Shown: positions 53,135-63,891, counted from the stretch's first letter. The stretch is DNA of 64,000 nt from Buddleja alternifolia (GCA_019426215.1 CM033396.1:38492503-38556502); one strand, 5' to 3'. Numbers and translations are program-made. The notes: generated by a model not told the origin, from the sequence alone.

Positions 53135-53287
53135 TTATGGGCAGCAACAGCAAAGGCCATCCAAGCAGCATTCACAAGTCTCTGCACAGCACCAACAGCA
53201 ACACATTGCAAACAAGCTGTGCCCACACCAAAATGTTTTCCAAGTCAATTTCTCATAATTATATCACACGATAATTATAAGTGTGTG

Positions 53288-53318
<31 letters not shown>

Positions 53319-54659
53319 AGAAATGGAAAATGATATGAAGAGGGGCAATTAATTTTGTAAAAGATAATGACTATATTCAAGCTCATAAATTCAAGATTTT
53401 ACGATCTGGCAGTCATTCAAGTATTGGTCTAATATTTTACCTTATGGCACTAGTTCAATTATTGTTCTAATATATAGGGTTGTAATTGAGGTTTCGGTTG
53501 ATCTCCACCCAACATGTGAATGCACATATTTGGGGTCCACCCTCACATATACACGTGCATGGACGGAGTTAGAATTTTATATCTGGTGGGCAAATACGAA
53601 AAAATGGGGGGAAACTTGATTTTTTTTTTGGGGGGGAGGGGGGGTGGGGGATTAAAAAATAAAAAACATGTAGGCCAATTTTTTTTTTCCAGAAGTTGAC
53701 GTGGGCAGCTGCCCCTATCCGCTTCCCTTGGCTCCGCCTCTGCAAATATGAGAGTGAAGATCATCCCAATACCTCCCAAAAATGATCTATATGCATACCT
53801 CTTTGATTAGACAGGCCAATCAAGAATAAAGAGACATAAATAAATGAAACACATGATGGTCAAGGGATCAAGAATTTGGACTTGGAAGACAAATCACGTT
53901 TACCCACATGTTGTGCACCTTAAACGTATAGGACAGTGGCTATATCAGGAGAGATTTTAAGTTTTGAGACTCTCTAAAAATCACCAAAGCATATGCCTCT
54001 ATGATTTGACAGACAAATCGGGGGAAAAATGGCATAAATAAAGAAAAATGTATAATTGCGAAAGAATCAATAAATCAAGATTTAGATTACCAGGACAATT
54101 ACGTAAATCCACGTGTGGTCCACCTTTTTGAAGAAAAAACGGTCTTATATATTATTCAATCGAAAGTTTACAACGCTTAGAACAATACAATTCATATCGA
54201 CTCAAACGTTTGGTCCACCTTACACATATAACAATTCTATGAGGAGACCCCAAGTCTCGAGACTCTCTAAGAATCACTCATAAAATAACTCCTATGTTTT
54301 GACATACGAATGAAGAATAAAAGGACATAAATGAGGAAAAAATGTATGAAGGTGAAGGGATCAAGAATTCCGAATTTGAATTCCCGTGACAATCAAGTTT
54401 TTCTACATGGGGTTCACCTTACATGTTGACTATATTGGGAGACTTCAAGTCTTGACACTAGAATCACTCATTGATGCACATACCTCTATAATTTAAATTA
54501 CAGACGAATCAAGAATAAAAGGACGAAAAAATAAAGAAAAATGTAAAAAAGTGACGGGATCAAGAACTCGAACCAAGCGTAGAAACATCCTTTATCTTCG
54601 CGACGTTTTTTGATATGATCCGAGTAAGACATGCCTTGATATGCTGGTGCTGCTTGCAT
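53135..54659 (-). CDS. CYSTM cysteine-rich membrane micro-protein, copy 2
   Basis: Two exons, 54659-54574 (86 nt) and 53216-53135 (82 nt), identical in length and phase to copy 1, but with a 1,357-nt intron. 55 residues: [20 protein letters not shown] then [26 protein letters not shown] and an end of LCCCCP. The MSY(V/S)DH(V/I)K(R/K)R core and the ETCECCLD motif are shared with copy 1, so this is a tandem duplicate. The intron is filled with about 200-bp tandem repeats, a SINE-like tail and a short G/C-rich element near 53530-53760. Function is inferred from the family only. Confidence 0.83.
53791..54573. repeat. About 200-bp tandem repeats filling CYSTM copy 2 intron
   Basis: Four diverged copies keyed by GAATCAAGAATAAA(A/G)GGACA: at about 53816, 54016, 54307 and 54510. 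Spacing is about 200, 292 and 202 bp, the long one because of an inserted piece of about 80-90 bp (54130-54220). Each copy carries GGGATCAAGAA(T/C)T, CCACATGTGGTCCACCTTAC and GAGACTCTCTAAGAATCAC blocks. The last, truncated copy runs exactly into the 5' splice site at 54573. Confidence 0.8.
54140..54215 (-). mobile_element. SINE/LINE-like 3' tail, copy in CYSTM intron
   Basis: The minus strand reads CGTTTGAGTCGATATGAATT...GTTGTAAACTTTCGATTGAA, nearly identical to 63288-63352 on the plus strand. A shared 3' end at two loci suggests a retroposon. The rest of the element is not visible here. Confidence 0.55.
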
Positions 54660-56507
54660 TTTTCTGCTTCAAATTCCACTAAACTTTCTGAAAATTTGAT
54701 GAAGTTTGAGAAAATGTTTTTGTTTCTGACTTCGGATGTTCTTATTGTGGTGTCCGTATTTAATTTTACAGTTTGTGTTAATTAGTTAGTTAGCAGCTCT
54801 ACCAGCGGTATTGCCTACTTCTCATCAATTCAAACAGTTGAAAGTCGCACCTCTCACATTAATTAAACTTCTTAGGTTGAAATGAAATGTTGTGATCTCT
54901 CCCCTTTGTTGGACTATTCTTAGCAGCTCTCGAGACATCATAGTTGTTTATCAAGGTGGGCCCACATGTAAGATTACTGGGACCGGTCAATCTCAACCTT
55001 GGCTAATATTTTACCTAGCATATTTATTGGCCCAAGCTAGACATTTTTATTGAACCAAAAGAGTAGTGAATTTATTGCCTCATTAAGGAGGATTAGATGA
55101 TGATTGAAGTAATTGGTTTGGCAGGCCCTTGGCTGAGAGCGTCAAACTCTCGAAATTCTTAAGAGCGGTGGCGTTTTAAAGCGTGTATTAAATTCACGTT
55201 AAAATTTTTACATGAACTTTAAAAATTATTTGAAAATAAGATTGTTTTTCTATCGTGCTTAGAAAACATTCAAGTCATGGAAAAGGTTAAGAACATTACA
55301 ATAATCTTATTGTTCAAAGTCATTGTTACAACTTACATTTTTTGCATATACAAAAATTCTACATTATGTTATTTGTTTTTCTGTATTTTATGAGCACGTC
55401 TCTTGGCACCTATCTTCACCAATTAATTTTTTTTTCTATTAATTATACTCAGCTATAAGTGTAGAATCTTTATTATTTCTTCAAGACTAATTTATCAAGT
55501 TTTAGAGCCAACTTTAAGAATTTTAATACCATAATAGAACAAAGCTTTTGTTCTTATATTGTTATAGCGAACTAGTACTACCAACTCTATGTAGAGGATT
55601 ATGTGATACAAGTAATCAAATGGCTCATTTTCCTTTGATATAACCGGTTCCTTTGCTACCTACAAGTACTTGAACATGTAAGGTGCACATAGAGATAGGG
55701 GTAACAAATGAATGATTCTTCTTGGGAAGTGGTGGGGTTTCAAGTACCCGCGCAACCACAATCATTCCTGTACGATGATCGCTACATGAGAACCACCACA
55801 TGAGCTCTTCAAAATAACCCATAATAGTTCCAAATTTCCAATAATGTTAGTTATGTTTCATGGACTAGCATCCAAAGGGAAGATGAGAGTTGGAACTGTA
55901 TGAACCCAAAATGGAGATTTCTAGTCAAGATTCTGTATGCCCGTTAAAATTTCGTCATAAAGAACTTGTCGAGGAAACAAACATGACGGATATCATAAAC
56001 AATAAAATTCATCCAGACAAACCCAATGCACAAACTGGAATACAGTGTGACCTAATTAACTCAATCCGTCGAAGAACTTTCGACTAAGAACATTACGAAA
56101 ACTATCATATTACGTAGTCACAACCACATATGCTCAAACATTTTACTTATCTCTTCCTCCAAATAATAATCATCAGAGAGTATGATATGACAGTGGTAAT
56201 ACCATGAATACATGGTTATACAACTCCACTAAAGAACTACAACAAACTATCAATACAAAGTATTACAAGCGTTATGAAAGACACATTCAAGGCTCTAGTA
56301 AAAACCTTATAAAACTACCAATGATCATCACCTCCACGAGTTTGCATCTTCCACGAAACATATAGAAAAGAATCATTAAACGAATGATAGTCGACCAATA
56401 TCCTCATCAATAAACGAAAATGAATATCAATTATGGCCTAATGGTAACCGACCGATATCCTCATCAATAAACGAAAACGAATATCAATTACAACACATAC
56501 ACTTGGC
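54660..56507. other. Intergenic between CYSTM copy 2 and the Cdi-like gene
   Basis: No gene supported. A 57-nt-period duplication of TATCCTCATCAATAAACGAA (about 56398 and 56456) lies in the likely 3' UTR of the Cdi-like gene. The minus ORF at 55625-55822 shows no recognisable domain. Confidence 0.4.
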
Positions 56508-57296
56508 CTAATCAACCTTCTTAACCGAAGAACCCTCCTTCTTGCACTCCTCCAACTCATTCAACCACAAATCACCAAACTCACAATCCTTCCATTGCTC
56601 GAACCAAGGTCCCCCAAGCGTATAATGTATCGCCTTAGGAAACGTGCTCTCATCACCCTCCACAACCTTATTATGCCCCACCAGAAAGTTCCACACGAAC
56701 GGTATCTCACCAATCTCATCATCATCCAACCATTGAAACCTATGCAAAAAAGCCCCACTCTCCTTATTCACCACCTCAGGAGTCAAAACCTTATTCTTAG
56801 GGTGCCCACAATTGTACAAAACCATCGAAGACCAATTCTTCCTCGGGTACACAGTTTGCACGGCACCGTCCATTTTCGTGGTCTCCTTAGGAGCGTAATC
56901 GTGCTGAACGCACATTATCGCGTACTTATCATCAACCAAATCAAACAACTTCTTAATGTCATCCAAGTACAAGAAATCACAATCAACAAACATTGCCCAA
57001 CCCTCGTAATCAGCTAAATACGGGGTCAAAAAACGCGAAAACGAAAACTCAGTGCTCTCTAATTTACCCCTTTCACGCCAATAAACGCCGTTTTCACGCA
57101 ATTCAGATTGCTTAATGGGGAAAATCTCAATTGGAATTGAAGATCTTTTCAATAAAGAATAACGGCAAACCTCATAAGCCAAATCTTCGCGCGGATCATA
57201 ACCTACGAAGATCTTTAACGATGATTTTGAGTTACCATTGTGGCAATTGCCATTGCCATTGCCATTGCTCAAATTCAAATCTGCAGCACCTGACAT
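56508..57296 (-). CDS. CDI: Cdi-like nucleotide-diphospho-sugar transferase
   Basis: A single coding exon of 262 residues. It has an Asn/Gly-rich N-terminus, then LKIFVGYDPRED, a GT-A-type fold and the metal-binding DXD as FVDCDF (D105, D107), then YNCGHPKN and VWNFLVGHNK near the acceptor region. It matches the Arabidopsis Cdi (cadmium-induced) family, reported as needed for pollen germination and tube growth. I chose the ATG at 57296, not the longer frame from 57305, because a splice acceptor (TCTGTAG) ends at 57307, leaving GTTGAAAGTT as leader. The 5' UTR is split by an intron (about 57307-57650) made largely of three tandem repeats. The donor substrate is unknown. Confidence 0.88.
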   Translation of the reverse strand: MSGAADLNLSNGNGNGNCHNGNSKSSLKIFVGYDPREDLAYEVCRYSLLKRSSIPIEIFPIKQSELRENGVYWRERGKLESTEFSFSRFLTPYLADYEGWAMFVDCDFLYLDDIKKLFDLVDDKYAIMCVQHDYAPKETTKMDGAVQTVYPRKNWSSMVLYNCGHPKNKVLTPEVVNKESGAFLHRFQWLDDDEIGEIPFVWNFLVGHNKVVEGDESTFPKAIHYTLGGPWFEQWKDCEFGDLWLNELEECKKEGSSVKKVD

Positions 57297-57332
57297 AACT
57301 TTCAACCTACAGATAAAAAAGTAAAATTTTAA

Positions 57333-57650
57333 AAAATCAGAAAACGCACAAAATTAAATCAAGAAATGAATAAAATCAATCATTATGCGAATTATTTGAG
57401 TGTATGAAATATGAAAATGTACCTAGTAAGAAATCAAAATATTGAAAATCAGAAAACACAAAATTAATTCAAGAAATGAATAAAATCGATCATTATGCGA
57501 ATTATTTGAGTGTATGAAATATGAAAATGTACCTAGTAATAAATCAAAATATTGAAAATCAGAAAACGCACAAAATTAAATCAAGAAATGAATAAGATAG
57601 ATCATTATGCGCATTATTAAATATATGAAATATGAAAATGTACCTCGCAA
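57333..57650 (-). repeat. Triplicated 110-bp unit in the Cdi-like 5'-UTR intron
   Basis: Three tandem copies starting at about 57333, 57445 and 57555 (plus strand AAAATCAGAAAAC(G)CACAAAA) with periods of 112 and 110 bp. Each ends with GAAAATGTACCT, which on the minus strand is AGGTACATTTTC, a 5' splice-site-like sequence. Only the most upstream copy joins the presumed exon 1 (GCGAG/GTACATTTTC). Confidence 0.85.
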
Positions 57651-57737
57651 TTAAGTAGATCTGGAATGGGGAACACGAATAACGGAAAGAAGGAGAATCT
57701 TTGATTTCTTTGTGTGGAAGAAAAAAGAGTCAAGAAG

Positions 57738-57747
57738 CATATAAATA
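57738..57747 (-). promoter_or_regulatory. TATA-like element of the Cdi-like gene
   Basis: ATTTATATGC on the minus strand, about 90 nt upstream of the presumed 5'-UTR donor, next to a TA run at 57755-57785. Confidence 0.4.
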
Positions 57748-57752
57748 AATAC

Positions 57753-57784
<32 letters not shown>

Positions 57785-57888
57785 TGTGATTTGGGAATTG
57801 GGATCACAAATTTATTTAAGTGTAATAACGGAGGGAGAAGGGAATATCCAGAGAGCGCGTTTTTTCACCACACGGTTGTCGGTGGGGA

Positions 57889-57894
57889 CACGTG
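57889..57894. promoter_or_regulatory. G-box/ABRE-like CACGTG upstream of the Cdi-like gene
   Basis: GGGACACGTGGTTGCG context, about 145 bp upstream of the TATA-like site. G-boxes of this type bind bZIP/bHLH factors; activity here is inference. Confidence 0.4.
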
Positions 57895-58149
57895 GTTGCG
57901 GAGATTTAGAGCTCGCAGTAAATTTAGGCCAATAGTTTTTAGAGTCTAGGGGTGCCAAATGCGTGGGTCGGTCGAGTTTGGATCGGGTCCAATTGGGTTG
58001 GATTTATAATGGGTCCAAGTTTATGAATCCAATATGGGTTGAGTTTGGGTTGAGTTGGGTTAGGCCCAACTAAGTTTTATATAAAGACCCAGAGTGAACT
58101 CAACTTGGACCCAGAGTAGACCTAAAATAGAATTAAGTCAAGTAGAGTT

Positions 58150-60985
58150 TAACACACATTTATACATATTTTTTACACACATAATACATTTTTTACACAC
58201 ACAACACACATTTTACACATACTAAACATTTTTGACACATACACAACACACTTTTTACACACAACACATTTTATACACACACTACGTATATTTTCACACA
58301 TATCATATATTTTAAACACACTACACATATTTCATACACACATAACATATTTTACACACACTACACATATTTTCACACACACATCACACATTTTACGCAT
58401 ACTACACATATTTTCACACACAAAACACATATTTTCACACACTACATAAATTTTCACACACACATCATACATTTTTCACACACTACACACATTTTCACAC
58501 ACTACACATACTTTCACACACACATCACACATTTTTCACACACTACACACATTTTCACGCACTACACACATTTTCATATACTACACACATATTTTCACAC
58601 ACATAACATATTTTACACACACTACACATATTTTCACACACACATCACACATTTTCACACACTACACATTTTCACACACTACACACATTTTCATACATAC
58701 TACACATTTTACACATACTACACATCTTTTCACACTAACTACATATATTTTATATATACTACACATATTCTACACACTACACATATTTTTACACACACAT
58801 CACACATTTTACACACACTACACATATTTTCACACACACATCACACATTTTTCACACACTACACACATTTTCACACACACTACATATATTTTCACACACT
58901 ACACATATTTTTACACACTATACATATTTTCACACACACATCACACATTTTTCACACACTACACACATTTTCACGCACTACACACATTTTCACAGACTAC
59001 ACACATATTTTCACACACTACACATTTTCTCACACACATCACATATTTTCACACACACTACACATATTTTCACACACACATCACACATTTTCACACACAC
59101 TACACATATTTTCACACACTACACATATTTTCACACACACACATCACACATTTCTCACACACATCACATATTTTACACACACTATACATATTTTCACACA
59201 CACTACACATATTTTCACACACTACACATCTTTTCACACACTACACATATTTTCACACACACATCACACATTTTCACACACACTACACATATTTTCACAC
59301 ACACATCACACATTTTCACACACACTACACATATTTTCACACACTACACATATTTTCACACACACATCACACATTTTTCATGCACTACACACATTTTCAC
59401 GCACTACACATATCTTCACACACACTACACATATTTTCACACACATCACATATTTTACACACACTACACATATTTTCATACACACTACACATATTTTCAC
59501 GCACTACGTACATTTTCATACACACTACACATATTTTACACATACTACGCATCTTTTTACACTAACTACACACATTTTACATATACTACACATATTTTAC
59601 ACACACTACACATATTTTCACACACTCATCATGCATTTTACACACCCATCACACATTTTACACACACTACACATATGTGTAGTGTGTGTAAAATATGTGT
59701 AGTGTGTGTAAAATGTGTGATGTGCGTGTGAAAATATGTGTAGTGTGTGAAAATGTGTGTAGCGTGTGTAAAATGTGTGATGTGGTGTGAAAATATGTGT
59801 TGTGTGTGTAATATATGTGTAGTGTATGTGAAAATGTGTGTAGTGTGTGAAAATATGTATAGTGTGTATAAAATATGTGTAGTGTGTGTGAAAATACGTG
59901 TAATGTGTGTAAAATATGTGTAGTATGTGTAAAATGTGTGAAGTGTGTGTGAAAATGTGTAGTGTGTGAAAATGTGTGTAGTGTATGTAAAATGTGTGAT
60001 GTGTGTGTGAAAATATATGTAGTGTGTGTAAAGTATGTGTAAAATGTGTGATGTAGGTGTGAAAATGTGTGTAGTATGTAAAATGTGCGTAGTGTGTGAA
60101 AATGTGTGTAGTGTATGTGAAAATATGTGTAGTGTGTAGTGTGTGAAAATATGTGTAGTGTTTGTGAAAATATGTGTAGTGTGTGTAAAATATATGATAG
60201 GTGTGTGAAAATATGTGTAGTGTGTGTAAAGTATGTGTAAAATGTGTGATGGTGTGAAAATATGTGTATAGTGTGTAAAATGTGTGTAGTGTGTGTGAAA
60301 ATGTGTGAAAATATATGTAGTGTGTGAAAATATGTGTAGTGTATGTGAAAATATGTGTAGTGTGTGAAAATATTTGTAGTGTATATGAAAATATGTGTAG
60401 TGTGTGAAAATATGTGTAGTGAGTGTAAAATATATGAAAATATGTGTAGTGTGTGAAAATATGTGTAGTGAGTGTAAAATATATGAAAATATGTGTAGTG
60501 TGTGAAAATGTTGTGTAGTGTTTGTGAAAATATGTGTAGTGTATAAAAATGTATGTAGTGTGTGTAAAATATGTGTAGTGTGTGTGAAAATTTGTTTAGT
60601 ATGTGAAAATGTGTGTAGTGTGTGTAAAATATGTGATCTGTGTGTGAAAATATGTGGTGTGTGTAAAATGTGTGAAAATATATGTAGTCTGTGTAAAATG
60701 TATGAAAATATGTGTAGTGTGTGAAAATGTGTGTAGTGTTTGTTAAAATATGTGTAGTGTGTGTAAAATATATGTAGTGTGTGAAAATATGTGTAGCGTG
60801 TGTAAAAATATGTGTAGTGTGTGTCAAAAATGTGTGTAGTGTGTGAAAATATGTGTAGCGTGTGTAAAAATGTGTAGTGTGTATGAAAATGTGTGTAATG
60901 TGTGTGAAAATGCGTGTAGTGTGTGTAAAATGTGTGAAAATATATGTAGTGTGTGAAAAGGTGTGTAGTGTGTGTAGTATGTGTA
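58150..60985. repeat. Giant inverted minisatellite array (about 2.8 kb)
   Basis: A degenerate unit of about 20 bp, TTTTCACACACTACACATA and TTTTCACACACACATCACACA types, fills 58150-59674. Its reverse complement (TATGTGTAGTGTGTGAAAA) fills 59675-60985. The axis is ACACAT/ATGTGT at 59674/59675, where about 20 bp on each side are perfectly palindromic. The 386-codon ORF on the minus strand is an artefact of the repeat, which lacks stops in one frame. Confidence 0.95.
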
Positions 60986-61065
60986 AATATGTATATTATT
61001 GATATTAGAATTATTTATAAGTTTTTTTTTTAATTATTATTCAAAGAGAAGGGGTTACCCTAAAA

Positions 61066-61959
61066 AAATTAGTCCGACAAACCTGGACTAATAGTCATCG
61101 ATCGTGGCCATTTCGTGCCAATCAAATCTTGTTCGTAAACAGGATAAATTTGATCTCCCGGATCAAATATGTTCTCCATAGGACATTGTAATCCTGTCTT
61201 AGCGAGCATGTCCGCCACTTGGTTAGATTCACAAGGTATATGTTTAAGCATAACTTGTCAATCCTTAATTATCCATTCTCTAATCTGAGTTATAGTGCCA
61301 AAGTGTTGGTGGGAAAAGGATGCATTATCTAGGCATTGCAAAGCTTCCATAGAGTCTGTTTCAAGTTCAAGTTTTTTGATATCCAAACTCCAAGCCAACT
61401 TCAAGCCCTCCAAAATGCCACAGAGTTCTGCGCCTAAGGGGGAATTCTCTTTAACTTGCCCTCTAAAACCTTGTCTCCAGTGCCCTAAGTGATCCCGTAT
61501 GACTCCACCGACTCCAGCCACTGTTTCAGCTCGATTGACAGATGGAAACGCTGCATTGACATTTACTTTGAAGGTTCCAGGAGCAGGCGTCGTCCACCCT
61601 ATCAGTCTGCTCAACTCCCTTTGTTCCAAAATATGTTTCATCACATTAGTACTTTCCAGCACCCGAGTATGCACCGCCTCTATCGCGAGATTAGGTGTTA
61701 TTATCTCATCCTTGTGGATCGCTGCATTCCGTCCATGCCAAATAACATTAACAATTTCAGTGAAAGCCAAACCCCAATTTTCGTACCACTCATACCTGTT
61801 TAATGGATTTTTCAAGTTCCAATCTAGCCATTCTTTAGCGGTGAGTGAGAAAAACGTGTTATGGTGTCTGGGTTCCACCAACTTTTTCCAAGCAACTTTT
61901 GCCCAGGAACAATCCTTGATTGCATGCAAATTAGTTTCATAAGGGTTGCAACAAATCAT
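61066..61959 (-). pseudogene. LINE C-terminus: zinc-knuckle tail and RNase H (RVT_3)
   Basis: The minus strand from 61959 reads ICCNPYETNLHAIKDC (zf-RVT-like C..H..C), WLDWNL, VIWHGRNAAIH, then an RNase H domain: GTFKVNVNAAF, GVGGVIRDHLGHW, AELCGILEGLKLAWSL, LELETDSMEAL, and after one TGA stop at 61258-61260, LKHIPCESNQVADMLAKTGL. The same frame holds across the stop, so damage is light. The usual first Asp of RNase H is N here (VNVNAAF). The upstream endonuclease and RT are missing. Confidence 0.85.
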
Positions 61960-62148
61960 GCAAGCTACATCAGAGGTTTAAAAAATAATTTTTACATGTT
62001 GAACCCAACTTAGACCCAAAATTTTTTTAGACCCAATAGAACCCAACCCGAGTCTACCCAACAAAAAATTTCTTGGACCCAACCCAAAACCTATTGGGTT
62101 GGGTTGGACCCATAGGTTTAAAACCATTTTGCCAGCCCTAGTTTTTAG

Positions 62149-62394
62149 GAAAAATTGCACATAGACCCCTCACTTATTATGTAATTACCAAATCCTCCTC
62201 ACTCACTTATTAAAAATTACCAACACACCTAACAAGGGATTTATTTGTTAAATTTACAGTGGTGAAATTGTAAAAATACAAATGGTGTAGTTGTAAGAAA
62301 TCCTTAAAATTAGAGGGTGTGTTGTAATTTCTGATAGGTGAGGGGATATTTTGTAATTACACAATAAATGAGGAGATCTATGTTTAATTTTTCC
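62149..62394. mobile_element. MITE adjoining the composite element
   Basis: The left end GGAAAAATTGCACATAGACCCC and the right end (GATCTATGTTTAATTTTTCC) are inverted, with CTCACTTATTATGTAATTAC mirrored by TGTAATTACACAATAAATGAG. About 245 bp. It starts within the target duplication of the composite element. Confidence 0.65.
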
Positions 62395-63471
62395 AAGTTT
62401 GTAAGTTTACTTCAATTTCCGCTTCATTTCACTAATTCAATGTCATTTAACCATCTTACGTGATTGGGTGAAATTCGGTCGAAACATATTTGGCTAGAAT
62501 TTTTTGTCAAGGAAAAGTTTTTTCTTTCTTAATTTTAGTTATATGTTGCAGAATTTTGTATAATTTCAATATAAAAACTATATTTTCTAAAATTACGGTA
62601 TATGCTCGAAGATTTTGAAAGCTTAAAAGCTCTCATGACTTATCGTGTTATTTTGGGAACTTTCATGGTTTAGAATCTAAAAACAATTTATCAAAAAAAA
62701 GAATCTAAAAACAATTACAACTGCTATGTAGTGGAACTAGAAGTAGGGTGTGATCAGGTTTTCATATTACGATTCTTTGTCTTTTGAATAGTGGGTCATA
62801 AAAAAATTGACGCCTCTCTCTCTCTCTCTCCCCTCAATCTCTCTCTAAACTCTAGTCTACCTTTTTATTCTATTTGATGAAACAGTCCTCTATTTCACCA
62901 CTATTACCACCATCATCGTTGGTAGATTGGGTTGGAACACCCTTCTTCAAGTTGTACATCACATCTTCAAATCTGAAGAGACGGATATGGATCTAAAGAC
63001 ACATCTCTAAATTTAGCGAGACGAATATGGATCTAAAGAGACAGAGAAAAATCTGACGAGATAAAAATGGGTGATACTTAACTTTTTAACTTTATATAGC
63101 TTTTTAGATATTTTATTTAGTATTTTATTTTCTCTCTCGTATGAGAGTTTGTTTTCTCTCTCGAATGAGAGTTTTATCTCTCCTTGAATAGGAGATACAC
63201 AAGAATTTTCTTGTGTTCGGTTGTGAGTTCTTAAGATTTGTTATCTTTAAGAACTTGATAGTTGGTGTTTCAGATGTTCTTACTACATCGTTTGAGTCGA
63301 TACGAATTGTATTGTTCCAACCGTTGTAAACTTTCGATTGAATGATATATAAAATCGATTTAAAAAAATTAAAATAGTGGGTCATATTAACCGTAAATGA
63401 AATGGCATATTTGAGTATTTTTTGGTTCTGGTTCAGATTAATCATACTTGAACAGACAATATGACATATTT
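62395..63471. other. Intergenic with retroposon-like 3' sequence
   Basis: No gene. A CT repeat lies near 62813-62833. The stretch 63120-63365, with CTCTCTCGTATGAGAG duplicated as CTCTCTCGAATGAGAG and ending GATATATAAAATCGATTTAAAAAAA, looks like the 3' end of a retroposon; part of it recurs in the CYSTM copy 2 intron. Confidence 0.45.
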
Positions 63472-63891
63472 TGAAGAAACGCAGCAGCAAGAAAGTATAT
63501 TTTGGAGGCTGAAATTTTATTATTCACACCTTAACTTAAACCCTAACTACAAGGAGATATATATACACAAGCAATGCTAGATCCCTATACAAGGTAAAAC
63601 ACCTATACAAGGAAACTACCAAAAATAAAATATTATCGAACTGAAAGGAAGAAAATAAGGCGAGAGTTTTACGTGGTTCAGTCATAAGACCTACGTCCAC
63701 GTGAATGTTTTTGTGTTTTTTGTTATGTCATTTTTCACTGTACATCATTACATATATAAAGGGAACAAAAGAAGTTAAATATGGCAGGGAACATAATCTC
63801 TACAAATTAGCTACAAATCAGAAAAAAAGGAAATAAATCAGGAGGAAATCAAGAAGAATATTTCCTCCTTAATTCTAGCAATTTCCAACAC
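63472..63891 (-). repeat. 3' LTR of a minus-strand copia element
   Basis: On the minus strand it runs from TGTTGG (63891) to TTCTTCA (63472), 420 bp. It directly follows a polypurine tract (minus TTGAGGGGGAG) and the end of a copia pol. Confidence 0.8.

Larger units (their letters stand above)
57943..62140. mobile_element. Large hAT-like composite element
   Basis: The ends TAGGGGTGCCAAAT (57947) and ATTTTGCCAGCCCTA (to 62140) are inverted, with GGGTTGGGTT-type repeats in both subterminal regions in opposite orientation. The direct flanks GTTTTTAG (57935-57942 and 62141-62148) are perfect; the match extends to TAGTTTTTAG. A 4-bp AGTC between the left duplication and TIR suggests a small indel. 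Inside are the palindromic minisatellite and a LINE fragment; no transposase is seen. It could instead be two separate solo ends, which is less likely given the matching flanks. Confidence 0.6.

Noticed and set aside
55625..55822. 65-codon minus-strand ORF next to the Cdi-like gene
   Set aside because: No recognisable domain and no conserved motif; it may be part of a transposon fragment, but I cannot support that.
57297..57305. Longer N-terminus for the Cdi-like protein from 57305
   Set aside because: The codon there is TTG, not ATG, and it lies in the leader just after a splice acceptor. The first ATG is at 57296.
59667..60827. 386-codon ORF on the minus strand, Thr/His-rich
   Set aside because: It is the minisatellite read in a stop-free frame. 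The unit TTTTCACACACTACACATA encodes HIFTHYT-like repeats, with no start context and no codon pattern of a gene.
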